A stretch of DNA of 36,898 nucleotides from Candidatus Doudnabacteria bacterium (GCA_023246055.1 JAHFJD010000006.1:1-36898); one strand, 5' to 3'. Positions 14,251 to 22,993 are shown, counted from the first letter of the stretch. Made by a program: numbers and translations. Notes: generated from the letters alone by a model not told the origin.

Positions 14251-16428
14251 TTATGGGGCAATTTCTTCAAATTCAGGAATGTTGGTGCCGGTTTTCATAT
14301 TCCACGGTCCCCCGGTGACCACCGCTGACCCGCCATCATAGTAGATAGTAGCCCGACCCTGGTAGAAATCCACGGGTTGGAGAGAATTGGAAGAGACCAA
14401 TACATCAAAATCCAGGTTCCAGTTGGTACCGTCGTTGTTTTTGGTGCCCAGGTTGCGGGCCGAGTTGAAACGGATTGGATTGGCGCCGCTCGTGGGTGTG
14501 GGAGAGTTGGGAGTATTGGCAGTCACCGTGCCTGACACATAGGGCATGTTCTTGAGGTTTTCAAACTCCACATAAACATTGGTGGCAGGAGAAGAACCGG
14601 TGTTGGAGATGGTCAGACGAATGGTGACAGTGTCACCAGAGTGGACTGTTTGGCCGACGAACGGCTGGCCATTGACCGCGAGCCTGGTCAGAGGGCCGGA
14701 GATCTGGGGGGTACAGGGGTCATTGGAAATGACGTTCGAGAACACGGCCGAGGACTCGCCTGATGCATTCCAGGCGGTTACCGCATAAGAGTAAGTATTG
14801 CCAGTGGCTGGGTTGTCGGTAAAAGTATTGTCATTTGTAGGGTTGGTGCCAATCTGATCGTATTGAGCGAGGTTGGAGCTGCCTTGCTGGTTCGGTTTGT
14901 TGCGGTAGAGGCGAAACTCGGTTTCATTGGCAGAGTTGTCATTCCAGGTCAGGTCTACGACTGTGCCACAGGGATTGTTGATGGACAGGTTAGTGGGAGG
15001 ATTGGGAATGGATGGAATATATGCTCCTTCATAGTAGCCTTGATAATACCCTTGGGAATAGTAGTAGCCTTCGCTGTAGTAATATCCTTCGGAATAATAA
15101 CCACCCTCATATACTCCCTGATAGTAGCCCTGATAGTAGCCTTGGGAGTAATAATACCCTTCGGAATAATAACCACCCTCATATACTCCTTGATAATAAC
15201 CTTGATAGTAGCCTTCGCTGTAGTAATACCCTTGATAGTAGCCTTGGTAATACCCTTGGGAGTAATAATACCCTTCGGAATAATAACCACCCTCATATAC
15301 TCCTTGATAGTAGCCTTGATAGTAGCCTTCGCTGTAGTAATACCCTTGATAGTAGCCTTGGTAATACCCTTGGGAGTAATAATACCCTTCGGAATAATAA
15401 CCACCCTCATATACTCCCTGATAGTAGCCCTGATAGTAGCCTTCGGCATAGTAATATCCCTGATAGTAGCCCTGATAGTAGCCTTCGGCATAGTAATATC
15501 CCTGATAATAGCCTTCGTAATATCCTTGATAGTAGCCCTGATAAACTCCCTGGTAATACCCTTGGTAATAGCCTTCGTAATATCCTTGATAGTAGCCCTG
15601 ATAAACTCCCTGGTAATACCCTTGGTAATAGCCTTCGTAATATCCTTGATAGTAGCCCTGGTAGTATCCCTCATAATACCCCTCGTAATAGCCTTGGTAA
15701 TATCCTTGGAAATAACAATTAAACGAGCACAGAAGTTGACTCTGAACACCATACGTCTGGTTGGCTGCGCAAATGCCCACGCTGGAATCACAGGCATAAC
15801 AAATTCCGGGGTGCACACATTGGGACCTGTCCGGATCGCCGGGAAATAAACATTGGTCCTGCGTGCAAGAGTTGGGATCGCTACAATCAGAATCTGACAA
15901 ACATTGGATCGGCAGCTGTTCGCAGAACGAATTGCACGATCCGGCATAATTACAAACCCCTTGAGTATAAGGATTGCCATCATTATTGCAATCTGCGTGA
16001 GAAGAGCAAGCAACAGGTTTAGGATCATGACTGCAGTAAGCGGACGGAGTACCAGCATTTACACAATTTTCAAGAGTACAGGAATTACCATCGTCAGAGC
16101 AGTCTGCCGGGGAGTTGCACGCCACAGCGGGTGGAGATGGCGGTACAGGCCGTACAGGCGGTACAGGCGGTACAGGGTAAGGCAGATCGTTGCAGGCACA
16201 ACCGTCCCCGGTATAACATCCCTGGGAATCGTAACCGCCTTCTACGCAGACTCCGCCATATGGGCATCCGCAATCAAAAGGATCGCCAGGGAATCCTGCG
16301 CAAAATCCACCTATCCCTGGGTTGCCCTCTGGGCCATCACATACAGGGTCAGCTTTTGCCGGCGAACTAAAAAGCAGCCCTGCAAATAAGAGGACCAGTA
16401 AAACCGTGAGGTAGCGGAGTTTAGACAT
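14251..16428 (-). CDS. Secreted Cys-rich protein with Tyr-rich GYYQ/E repeat, FnIII and DUF11-like domains (copy 2)
   Basis: 725 residues, identical to the 6682-8859 product apart from the penultimate residue (EEIAP instead of EEISP), which lies at the edge of the duplicated block. Domain order is the same: signal peptide, Cys modules, Tyr repeat at 240-470, FnIII at 474-570, DUF11-like at 578-700. Here the upstream gene retains its TM segment and linker, so copy 2 has the more natural context and may be the ancestral locus. It follows that gene with a TAATG overlap. Confidence 0.85.
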   Translation of the reverse strand: MSKLRYLTVLLVLLFAGLLFSSPAKADPVCDGPEGNPGIGGFCAGFPGDPFDCGCPYGGVCVEGGYDSQGCYTGDGCACNDLPYPVPPVPPVRPVPPSPPAVACNSPADCSDDGNSCTLENCVNAGTPSAYCSHDPKPVACSSHADCNNDGNPYTQGVCNYAGSCNSFCEQLPIQCLSDSDCSDPNSCTQDQCLFPGDPDRSQCVHPGICYACDSSVGICAANQTYGVQSQLLCSFNCYFQGYYQGYYEGYYEGYYQGYYQGYYEGYYQGYYQGVYQGYYQGYYEGYYQGYYQGVYQGYYQGYYEGYYQGYYYAEGYYQGYYQGYYYAEGYYQGYYQGVYEGGYYSEGYYYSQGYYQGYYQGYYYSEGYYQGYYQGVYEGGYYSEGYYYSQGYYQGYYQGYYYSEGYYQGYYQGVYEGGYYSEGYYYSQGYYQGYYQGVYEGGYYSEGYYYSEGYYYSQGYYQGYYEGAYIPSIPNPPTNLSINNPCGTVVDLTWNDNSANETEFRLYRNKPNQQGSSNLAQYDQIGTNPTNDNTFTDNPATGNTYSYAVTAWNASGESSAVFSNVISNDPCTPQISGPLTRLAVNGQPFVGQTVHSGDTVTIRLTISNTGSSPATNVYVEFENLKNMPYVSGTVTANTPNSPTPTSGANPIRFNSARNLGTKNNDGTNWNLDFDVLVSSNSLQPVDFYQGRATIYYDGGSAVVTGGPWNMKTGTNIPEFEEIAP

Positions 16429-16802
16429 TACGTTTTGGACAAAATTTCAACTTTCGTTTTAATTTTACCGTTATCAGTTTCCTGCGTAATTTGAGCTTGA
16501 TATTTTGCATTTTCAACTTCTTTAAGAGAAAATAAATCGTTGTATTCTCCACTAAGTCTTGTCCACGAAGCTTTAAAAAGCAAAAAATTGTATTTTTGGC
16601 TTAATTTTGGAATCGTCTCACCCATGTAAAGTTCAATTAGGTAGCCTGATTTTTCGTGTTCATAGGTAAGTTTTTGAAATTTTACATTTTTCGCTCCCTC
16701 CAGAATAAAAATTTTGAGTTCTTCAGGCAAACTGCTTTGTTGAATTGCCGAAAATGGCTTAGCATGCGGGCTTTGGCGCCTTCCAAAGTTGAGGGGGGCG
16801 GG
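14261..16802. repeat. 2542-bp direct duplication, copy 2
   Basis: Partner of 6692-9233 (offset 7569). The two copies enclose about 5 kb holding an IS, a beta-propeller-like gene and two toxin-antitoxin-type cassettes; recombination between them would delete or invertedly exchange nothing but remove that segment. Near-identity over a repeat-rich gene implies recent duplication or ongoing gene conversion. Confidence 0.92.
15019..15711 (-). repeat. Tyr-rich coding minisatellite, copy 2
   Basis: Same unit order and number as 7450-8142. That two fast-evolving minisatellite tracts have identical unit counts argues that the duplication is very recent or that the copies are homogenised. Confidence 0.9.
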
Positions 16803-17147
16803 AGCCGGACCGGTGGGGGCTGTATGTGTGAGGTGTTTGTTGAGGTGGTGGTTGGGCCAGGCGATTTTTTAACAGCCGTAAAATTTTTTGCTATTGCAAA
16901 AAATAATCAGGCAAATGGCTAACCCGGAGATTAAAAATATCATCCGGCGTTTTACAAATGGGTGTCTGATAACATTGTCAAAATGGGGTTTGGGAACCTG
17001 TATAGGCTCGTTTTCGGCCTGTATTGGTTTTTGATCCTGCATTTTGGTTTCAAGGTTAGATGACGGTAAGTAAATCATGCCATAATAAGCAATTTTTATC
17101 AAATTGATTGATAAAAAAAGAAGGTGTGGACGATCCACTACCTTCAT
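16428..17147 (-). pseudogene. Anchored protein (TM + Pro/Thr linker + soluble domain), frame disrupted
   Basis: From ATG 17147, or more likely the internal ATG beginning MQDQKPIQAENEP, the frame runs into a TM segment (RRMIFLISGLAICLIIF) and then ends CNSKKFYGC-TAA at 16869. Shifting by one base at the T6 run inside the TM codons gives FAIAKNFTAVKKSPGPTTTS and a Pro/Thr-rich linker. The soluble domain (SSLPEELKIFILEGAKN to EILSKT) is back in the first frame. So at least one frameshift, probably two, or sequencing errors at homopolymers, separate the parts. The soluble domain starting near 16730 could still be made separately. It overlaps the 17144-17707 gene by ATGA, forming a three-gene unit with the Tyr-rich gene. 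Confidence 0.5.
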
Positions 17148-17707
17148 TGCCAATTCTTTTTTATGCCTTGCCGAACATATTCCTCATAGCGATCGGCGTT
17201 TTCGCCGGAAAAAATCCCCTTACCTCGAAAATATTGCAGAAATTTTTCCTCTGTCCTCAACGCTCCTACCTCATCGCGATGCCCTTGTGCATGCCAGGCC
17301 CGTTCGTGAACAAGCAAACTCGCGAGAATGATGACCTGGGTAACGTGCTCTCCCGGTATCTTTCCGAGCTTCATAATATTTTTCCAAAACTCGGTGTCTT
17401 GCCGTATGTATACTGGCAAATAGGGATACTGGTCAGCGTGGTAGCAAATAAAGCCATTAAAGTATTTACCCTCATCATAGGCCCCAGGATGGATGGCTTC
17501 GTGCTCTTTGGCCCATCGCTTGAAATCGGCGATTAATACTACCATGCTAACGTCCAGCTTGATGTCCGTCTCCCGACTGAGTAGATCTATCGCTGCTTTC
17601 AGTGCCACCGGTAGTTCATTGCCGGTCAGAGTGTTACGATCGGCTACTCCTAAAGAGGTGGCCGAGAGAAGAGCCAACAAAATCACGATTGCGATAATCT
17701 TCTTCAT
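17144..17707 (-). CDS. Secreted protein with a HERAWH (metalloprotease-like) motif
   Basis: 187 residues; signal peptide 1-22 (ending SLGVA). The C-terminal half carries VIILASLLVHERAWHAQGH and EVGALRTEEKFLQYF. This resembles a zincin HExxH helix with downstream Glu, but the spacing is HExxxH (His134, Glu135, His139), with another His at 143. It could be a diverged metal-binding protein rather than an active peptidase. A strong ribosome-binding site (AAAGGAGG) lies just upstream of the ATG. It is first in a unit with the disrupted anchored gene and Tyr-rich copy 2. The function is not otherwise recognised. Confidence 0.6.
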   Translation of the reverse strand: MKKIIAIVILLALLSATSLGVADRNTLTGNELPVALKAAIDLLSRETDIKLDVSMVVLIADFKRWAKEHEAIHPGAYDEGKYFNGFICYHADQYPYLPVYIRQDTEFWKNIMKLGKIPGEHVTQVIILASLLVHERAWHAQGHRDEVGALRTEEKFLQYFRGKGIFSGENADRYEEYVRQGIKKNWQ

Positions 17708-17752
17708 ATGCCCTCCTTTGGGCTTTTTTGATACTTGGTTCGCTCTGTTGCA

Positions 17753-18005
17753 AACCAGGTAGTGGAAATTCGAGATATCTGCGCGCTTGGTTCTCGGGCC
17801 GCGTTGCGGCCTCTCGAACTTTCACTACCTGGCGAGCCAAGTAGTAGACCAGTCTGACTGGACACTACCTGGCGAGCCCAGGAAAGAAAAATCAATTTTG
17901 GTTTTCCACCCCTCATCGTGAGGAGGGGCTGGGGGAGGTTAACCCCCTCTTGCATCTCCCCCTCACGAGGGGGAGAGAAATCTTTTACTTCTCTTTTATG
18001 GGTTC
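17753..18005. repeat. Cassette 3' repeat, copy X (after the HEPN gene), the longest copy
   Basis: Begins with a large imperfect inverted repeat: CCAGGTAGTG (about 17755-17764) pairs with CACTACCTGG (about 17823-17832), enclosing ATTCGAGA/TCTCGAA and the GGCCGCGTTGCGGCC hairpin also present in copy Y. It continues with the AAGTAGTAGACCAG block of copy Z, a second CACTACCTGG, C-rich and G-rich stretches, CTCCCCCTCACGAGGGGGAG, and the common end CTTCTCTTTTATGGGTTCG next to the HEPN stop codon. It fills the gap between 17707 and 18007. Confidence 0.75.
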
Positions 18006-18006
18006 G

Positions 18007-18360
18007 CTATCCAGTTTGCTTTAATATCTCCACAATTTGCTTTTTTAATTTTGGTAAATCTTTCTCAACCACATCCCAAACAATTTTATGGTCAGTTCCA
18101 AAATACTCATGGATTAATAAATTTCTCATGCCGGCAACTTCGGCCCATGCGACCTCCGGATATTTTTGTCTAAAACTTGCCGGTATACTGCTTGCAGCTT
18201 CCCCGATTATTCCAATTCTTCTTTCCACTGCATCCTGCAATTTAAAGGATCTGAAAAAATCTTCTGCCGAACAGCCCTTAGTATAACTTTCAATCAAATC
18301 AATCGCTTCAGCAATGTCCAAAAGGTAATCCTTTACTCTCTGCTCATGCTTATCCCGCAT
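18007..18360 (-). CDS. hepT: HepT-like HEPN toxin (DUF86 type)
   Basis: 117 residues, all-helical pattern, with the DUF86/HepT active-site motif GMRNLLIHEYFGTD (R-x4-H followed by Tyr). HepT toxins are RNases acting on RNA or tRNA, neutralised by the partner nucleotidyltransferase. Earlier segments (DIAEAIDLIESYTKG; LQDAVERRIGIIGEAA) also fit the family. It overlaps the MNT gene by 11 bases and appears intact, in contrast to the broken relative at 13230-13688. Confidence 0.88.
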   Translation of the reverse strand: MRDKHEQRVKDYLLDIAEAIDLIESYTKGCSAEDFFRSFKLQDAVERRIGIIGEAASSIPASFRQKYPEVAWAEVAGMRNLLIHEYFGTDHKIVWDVVEKDLPKLKKQIVEILKQTG

Positions 18361-18643
18361 AAATCTGAACTGCTTCAGCTAAAACTCTCTCTTTTATCCT
18401 CGGTTTAACGGAATTGTAAGTCCCCACATCTACTTTTTTTTTCAAAGCTTTCTCTAAATCCAATTTCAATCCAACCAGATCAAACAGACTTGTCCCTTCC
18501 GGCAATTCTACCAAAATATCCACATCGCTGTCAGCAGTCGCTTCCCCTCTGGCCACCGAGCCGAAAAGAGACGATCTCAAAACTCCCGCTTCTTTGAGAA
18601 TGGGCAGGATCTGCTGTTTAATTTTCTCAATTTCTGGGGTCAT
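18350..18643 (-). CDS. mntA: MntA-like minimal nucleotidyltransferase (antitoxin)
   Basis: 97 residues; the motif LFGSVARGEATADSDVDILVE contributes GS (28-29) and metal-binding Asp40 and Asp42, with a third Asp72 in KVDVGTYN. This is the minimal MNT form, expected to AMPylate or otherwise silence the adjacent HepT. The ATG lies only 12 bases after a -10 box, so the message is nearly leaderless. The pair forms a cassette between a promoter at 18656-18684 and repeat X. Confidence 0.88.
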   Translation of the reverse strand: MTPEIEKIKQQILPILKEAGVLRSSLFGSVARGEATADSDVDILVELPEGTSLFDLVGLKLDLEKALKKKVDVGTYNSVKPRIKERVLAEAVQIYAG

Positions 18644-18655
18644 GTTTGTGTCCCA

Positions 18656-18684
18656 ACTCTAGCATAAAGGATTGAATTTGTCTA
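18656..18684 (-). promoter_or_regulatory. Promoter of the intact MNT/HEPN cassette
   Basis: Minus strand: -35 TAGACA (18684-18679), 17-base spacer, extended -10 TGC-TAGAGT (TAGAGT at 18661-18656). The -35 begins with the TAG stop codon of the preceding Cys/His-rich gene, so the cassette starts exactly where that gene ends. Confidence 0.75.
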
Positions 18685-20172
18685 GGACGGAGTTGCGGTT
18701 AATGGTAAAAAACACGCGGTACGGTAATTTTCTGGAATCAGGCCGCAAAGCTCGATAATCTTTTCATCATTGTAAACCCAATGCAGTGCGTTAAACAAAT
18801 AACCAAAGCATTGCCATTGCTCTTCCGCACTGAACTTTCTGGAAAGACAATACGCAAAACCCTTCAAATGCTCTTGCCCCGGATGTCCGTGCGCGACCAA
18901 TCCGCCAGCAACTCCGCGGAAACAGCTTTCCTGCCATTGTGCTTTAAGCGCGCGGCAGACGGCAATGTAATTTTCTATCTCATCATTTACCAATGATTGA
19001 GTAACCGAGCCCGCAACAAAAGCGTTGATTATGATTTTGGCTGCATTCTCATCCTTGATGACAGAAATGTACCTCTTGATCACTGGGGTTAAATCAGCAA
19101 TTTGTCGGACGTAACGGGTGAGCGGCATCGCCAGTTCATATAAACAAGCTTGGAGGTGCGATTCATTCGCTTGCTGCTCGCAAAAAGAGAAAGGGTGCGC
19201 TTCGTCAGGTTTTAACCCGTATTCTTCGCTATACGTCCAGATGGCGATCACGTTGAATACTCCATCCAAACATTGCCGCACATCCGTTTCCATAGTTGAA
19301 ACCTGATCGCAGACGGTTAAACCGTTAGCAATCATCGCTTGCGCATCTCCCCATTGCTTTTCGCTTAAAGGTTCCGGTACCAGTCCGTGCCCTGCAGCGT
19401 GATAACAGGACTGTCTGATTTCAGGAATGGTTTTATTGTATTTTTTTTCCAGAAAGTCGCAGGTTTCATACACGACCTGCGGGTCAGGATTGTCTTCGAT
19501 CATATGCCCGATAAAACCATGATAAAATCCGTAATTGCAATAGACAGTCTCGGGCGGCAGTTCTAATTTCTCAAGTTCTTGAGACTTGCGGTACTCGGCA
19601 TAGGCGAAATCTCCGATCGTATGCGCGTGTTGGTGGCAACTGGTAAGAATAAAATCGGGGTCAGAAGCATAAATTTGGGTAAAAACTTGAAATGCGTATT
19701 TCACTCCTTTTTGCAGTAACGCGTCATTCAGCATATCCTCCCAACACTGTTCCTTTTTTTCCAAAGGCAACTTCCGCAAATCACTGCAAACGGAAATGAC
19801 TATTTTCTCGTTTTCTCCCACGACATTAATACGACCGATAAAATAGGCGGATAAATGATCGTGATAAAGCCACTCCCCTTCCTTATCAAACTCAAACGAC
19901 CAGGATTCGTGAGGCGGAATGGGCCGCTTCGGATCAAACTCGGGATAAGCTTTGTGTAAAGGATGAGAATTGGAAGCCGGCCAGAAAGGCTCTCCGTTAG
20001 TTGTGACAAACTCTACCACGTCTCCTCGCCTGATGGTTAGCTCTTTGGGATAAAAACCATCTTCTCGAAGTTCTACCCTTCGGTTTCCGCCCTGCGAGTT
20101 TTGAAAATAGCGATAACCAAAACCAGCCGCCAAAATCAAGATAACCAAAAATGCCACTAATCGCCGACGCAT
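18682..20172 (-). CDS. Cupredoxin domain fused to a Cys/His-rich protein (array member a)
   Basis: About 496 residues from the ATG at 20172, chosen because GGAGG lies 5 bases upstream; longer starts overlap the preceding gene. TM/signal anchor 5-23; cupredoxin domain 32-119 (FWPASNSHPLHKAYPEF, then GEWLYHDHLSAYFIG). The usual type 1 Cys ligand position is His in YHDHL. The remaining 370 residues belong to the unknown array family, with motif I CHQHAHTIG, motif II CNYGFYHG, motif III CYHAAGHG and motif IV CLDGVFN, plus many Cys. It is the only member fused to a cupredoxin and the last gene of the array. It is probably an envelope metal-binding or electron-transfer protein (inference). Confidence 0.72.
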   Translation of the reverse strand: MRRRLVAFLVILILAAGFGYRYFQNSQGGNRRVELREDGFYPKELTIRRGDVVEFVTTNGEPFWPASNSHPLHKAYPEFDPKRPIPPHESWSFEFDKEGEWLYHDHLSAYFIGRINVVGENEKIVISVCSDLRKLPLEKKEQCWEDMLNDALLQKGVKYAFQVFTQIYASDPDFILTSCHQHAHTIGDFAYAEYRKSQELEKLELPPETVYCNYGFYHGFIGHMIEDNPDPQVVYETCDFLEKKYNKTIPEIRQSCYHAAGHGLVPEPLSEKQWGDAQAMIANGLTVCDQVSTMETDVRQCLDGVFNVIAIWTYSEEYGLKPDEAHPFSFCEQQANESHLQACLYELAMPLTRYVRQIADLTPVIKRYISVIKDENAAKIIINAFVAGSVTQSLVNDEIENYIAVCRALKAQWQESCFRGVAGGLVAHGHPGQEHLKGFAYCLSRKFSAEEQWQCFGYLFNALHWVYNDEKIIELCGLIPENYRTACFLPLTATPS

Positions 20173-21368
20173 CTTTCCCTCCATGACTGCGGGAGCAAGG
20201 TGCAATATTCCCTTTGCTCAACCGTTCCGGGATGAAAAATCTTTTTTGCTTGAGATGTCATTTCGCCGAGGCATTGCTCCTCAAAACCGGCCATTCGAGC
20301 TATTTCGCAAATACTCAAGGCTTTATGGACAAGACGGGGATCGATTTGCAACATGCGAAACGCACCAAAAGAATAGCATCTCCCCTGGACTTTTGTGGGC
20401 AAAGCCCGACAAAGTTTATCGTATTGGGCCACATCACTGTGATCCACCACCAGCACGACAGCAGCCATGCTTAGCGTTGTCTCTATGCATTTTTGCAGAA
20501 TCAGATCGGTTTTTGCGTATGCGCAAAACTCGATGATGGTCCGAGGGTTGATGAGGTGCTGCGGGTCGCTCGCATTGAGCATCTGATCCTTGAACATGGC
20601 CCAGGACTCGCTCATACACGACTCCCAATACAAACCGCTATATCGCCCGCATAATTCATCGCGGGTTTTCTTGTCTCTCGGTGCCACACCTGCGATCAAA
20701 GCAAAGTCCTCGGGCTCCAGGGGTTGATACAAGATCATAAACACTCCTTGGGAACACGTCTGCACGTAGTTTCGGCCATCGCTCTTTTGCCCGACATACT
20801 CACACAGGGCCAGTGACCGATCAATATCCGCACCAGTGATAAACATAAATAGATGCCCGAGGCCGTGATAACACATAGATCGTTCGTCCTCTACCGGCAC
20901 CCAGTTGTTTCTCGGTTCGCAAAGGTTCGGCAGTTCAGGCTCTAACGCCGCTAACTGATCCTCGTTTAGGACTTCGTCCTTGAATCTTTCCATCATCGCT
21001 CCATGCAGACAACCGTTATTGCACGTTGTGGTCGGGCAGCGAGTGATTACGTCTTTCCAAGCCTCCGGTGATTTTTCTGCTTCCCGGAATGAAAGCTTGT
21101 GAGCCAACACATGACAATACAGGAGCCTTGGGTCTTGGTCCTGGACGATCTTGGTCACCTCAAAAGCTTCTTCCATGGAGAGAGAATCCATGAGTTTGGG
21201 AATCTCCTGCTCATAACAGGTTACGGGATAGGAAAAATTCGTGCATCTTTGCATTACAACGCTCGCCAGCTCGCGAATGCTCTGCGGTCGCTTAAACTGC
21301 AGACTCACCCCAGCAAGCAGCATCAATCCCAGAACGACAAACGGAAAAATCTTCTTAATTTTAGACAT
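20157..21368 (-). CDS. Anchored Cys/His-rich protein, array member b (long subfamily)
   Basis: About 403 residues starting MSKIKKIFPF (21368); an upstream TTG extension adds no signal-like sequence. TM anchor 7-22. Motifs in order: CHVLAHKL (Cys85, His86, His90), CNNGCLHG (Cys116, Cys120, His122), CYHGLGH (Cys166, His168, His172) and CSQGVFM (Cys205). Around twenty Cys in total suggest disulfides and/or metal sites. The family is not recognised. It is closest to members c and f (shared CYE-x-EIPKLM and EAF stretches near residue 55). A -10-like TATAAT (21386-21381) lies 12 bases upstream of the start. It is translated with member a, whose start overlaps its end. Confidence 0.75.
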   Translation of the reverse strand: MSKIKKIFPFVVLGLMLLAGVSLQFKRPQSIRELASVVMQRCTNFSYPVTCYEQEIPKLMDSLSMEEAFEVTKIVQDQDPRLLYCHVLAHKLSFREAEKSPEAWKDVITRCPTTTCNNGCLHGAMMERFKDEVLNEDQLAALEPELPNLCEPRNNWVPVEDERSMCYHGLGHLFMFITGADIDRSLALCEYVGQKSDGRNYVQTCSQGVFMILYQPLEPEDFALIAGVAPRDKKTRDELCGRYSGLYWESCMSESWAMFKDQMLNASDPQHLINPRTIIEFCAYAKTDLILQKCIETTLSMAAVVLVVDHSDVAQYDKLCRALPTKVQGRCYSFGAFRMLQIDPRLVHKALSICEIARMAGFEEQCLGEMTSQAKKIFHPGTVEQREYCTLLPQSWRERCVGD

Positions 21369-21397
21369 ATTATTGAAATAATTATACCATAATAACA

Positions 21398-22993
21398 ATG
21401 AAGCTTTATGATTACATTTTTTTATTGCTGCTTGCCGCCGCTTTATTTGTCAGGATTTCTTATTTTGACTGGCCGCTCGGCGAGGGCGGAGCTGACTCCA
21501 GCCGTGATTATATAATCGCCAGCAAGATCCTCAACGATAAAGCCAGGCCTGGGTTTGGTCCCGACTCTGGGTTTGGTACTTACAACAGTCCTTCGTATTA
21601 TTATCTACTGGCATTTTTTTTATGGATAAGAAATGATTTTATCTTTTTACAATACGTTAACATCCTACTCCAGACGGCCGTCATCCTCTTGCTGTACGCG
21701 CTTACCAGAAGCGCGTTTGGCCAACCCGCTGCATTGCTCACCACTGGTCTGTTTGCCTTTTCCGAACCGATCATCAGGCAATCGCTTCATGTCTGGCAAC
21801 CTTACGTGATGCAATTTTTTTTCTATTTAGCAATATTGTTTCTACTCCTAGCCTACCGCAAACAAAATTATCGATACTTATTGTCAAGTCTGGTCATGAT
21901 AATTGTGGCCGGATCCTTGCATCTGTCGGCATTCGCCATGTTTCCTCTCATTTTCATTGCAAACCTATTTCTGCTTAAATCCTGGAAAGCCAGCCTTGAT
22001 CACTACATCGGCATCGTGGCCGCCGCGGGATCCAGTTTTTTGCTACTGTTCGGGACAATTTTCTCTAGTATCGGGTTCAGCCGGCCGGCTATCAAAACGA
22101 ATATCAGCGAGGTGCTGTGGCATCTTCCTTTCTGGCAGAAACTAATTTCCGAATTTTACAGCCTCCTCACCTTACCATTTAAAATGATCCTGTTTTCATT
22201 CGGCAACTCGCGTCACGATAACCTGGATATCAAGTACCTCGTAATCCTGGGGGTATTGATCTGCGGTTATTGCTTTTTCCAGAAATCACGGGAAAAACGC
22301 ATGATCCTAATGACTGTTTTGGGCTTGCTGATACAACCGGCTTTTTGGCTTTCTGTCGCTACCGCCAGCTCTCCCGAGATCGGCCTGAATATTCAGAGCC
22401 ATCATTTCACTCCCGTCTTCGGGCTCCTGTTCATCCTGGCGATTGTTCCGATTGCGGACATGCTTTCGCAAAATCGGTTCGCCACCATGATCGCCATAAT
22501 TCTCCTCTTTTCCCAAATCGTCTGGCCGGGCATGATCTCAGCTCAGGCCTGGGCCTCAAACCCAAAACACAAGCAAAATTATCAACATCTTGCGCAAGCC
22601 GCGCACGCCATAGAGGAGAAGGTCAATGAGCTGCATACAGAACAGCACCTGGAAAACTTTAGATTTTTTCAGCTAACCGTTTATCGCAGCGGCTCGAATC
22701 TGGTTTCCGACATGCTCTTCTGGAACGTTTTGGAGCAAGACATGAAATATCCCTTCGTGTATATCACACAACGTGGAGAACATATCATCAATGACGATCA
22801 ATACATCTTTTTGGTGTGTTTGGAGCATCAGGATATTCCTTATCCCGCAAAACAATGCCTGCAAGACTTTCGAGAGGCAAAGCATATACAAAATGTAAAC
22901 GACCGGAGTAATTATGCAGTCTTGGACAAGATTTATTCCGAATCGCCTTTCACTATTTTCCTGACCAAAAAGACCTCGATCTCTGGCCCTTAA
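21398..22993 (+). CDS. Multi-pass membrane glycosyltransferase-like protein (GT-C / PMT type)
   Basis: 531 residues with about eleven hydrophobic segments. Early motifs GADSSRDYIIASKIL and a periplasmic loop after the first TM match the GT39/ArnT/PMT_2 type that uses lipid-linked sugars, with Asp residues near the first loop expected to be catalytic. The C-terminal ~130 residues form a soluble domain. It is the only gene on the plus strand inside the Cys/His array: divergent from member b (29 bases between starts) and overlapping the end of member c by 4 bases. It may glycosylate exported proteins of this locus, which is inference from position alone. Confidence 0.72.
   Translation: MKLYDYIFLLLLAAALFVRISYFDWPLGEGGADSSRDYIIASKILNDKARPGFGPDSGFGTYNSPSYYYLLAFFLWIRNDFIFLQYVNILLQTAVILLLYALTRSAFGQPAALLTTGLFAFSEPIIRQSLHVWQPYVMQFFFYLAILFLLLAYRKQNYRYLLSSLVMIIVAGSLHLSAFAMFPLIFIANLFLLKSWKASLDHYIGIVAAAGSSFLLLFGTIFSSIGFSRPAIKTNISEVLWHLPFWQKLISEFYSLLTLPFKMILFSFGNSRHDNLDIKYLVILGVLICGYCFFQKSREKRMILMTVLGLLIQPAFWLSVATASSPEIGLNIQSHHFTPVFGLLFILAIVPIADMLSQNRFATMIAIILLFSQIVWPGMISAQAWASNPKHKQNYQHLAQAAHAIEEKVNELHTEQHLENFRFFQLTVYRSGSNLVSDMLFWNVLEQDMKYPFVYITQRGEHIINDDQYIFLVCLEHQDIPYPAKQCLQDFREAKHIQNVNDRSNYAVLDKIYSESPFTIFLTKKTSISGP

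Noticed and set aside
13575-16871. Reassigned TAA codon (two in-frame TAA within recognisable genes)
   Set aside because: Many other genes end properly at TAA, and the 16869 case is better explained by a frameshift at a T6 run.
17144-17707. Active zinc metalloprotease
   Set aside because: The motif is HExxxH, one residue longer than HExxH, so catalytic geometry is doubtful; kept only as motif-bearing secreted protein.
12251-18005. Integron with attC sites (repeats after each cassette)
   Set aside because: I looked for RYYYAAC and GTTRRRY core sites at the repeat ends and found no convincing pair; no integrase gene is in the window.
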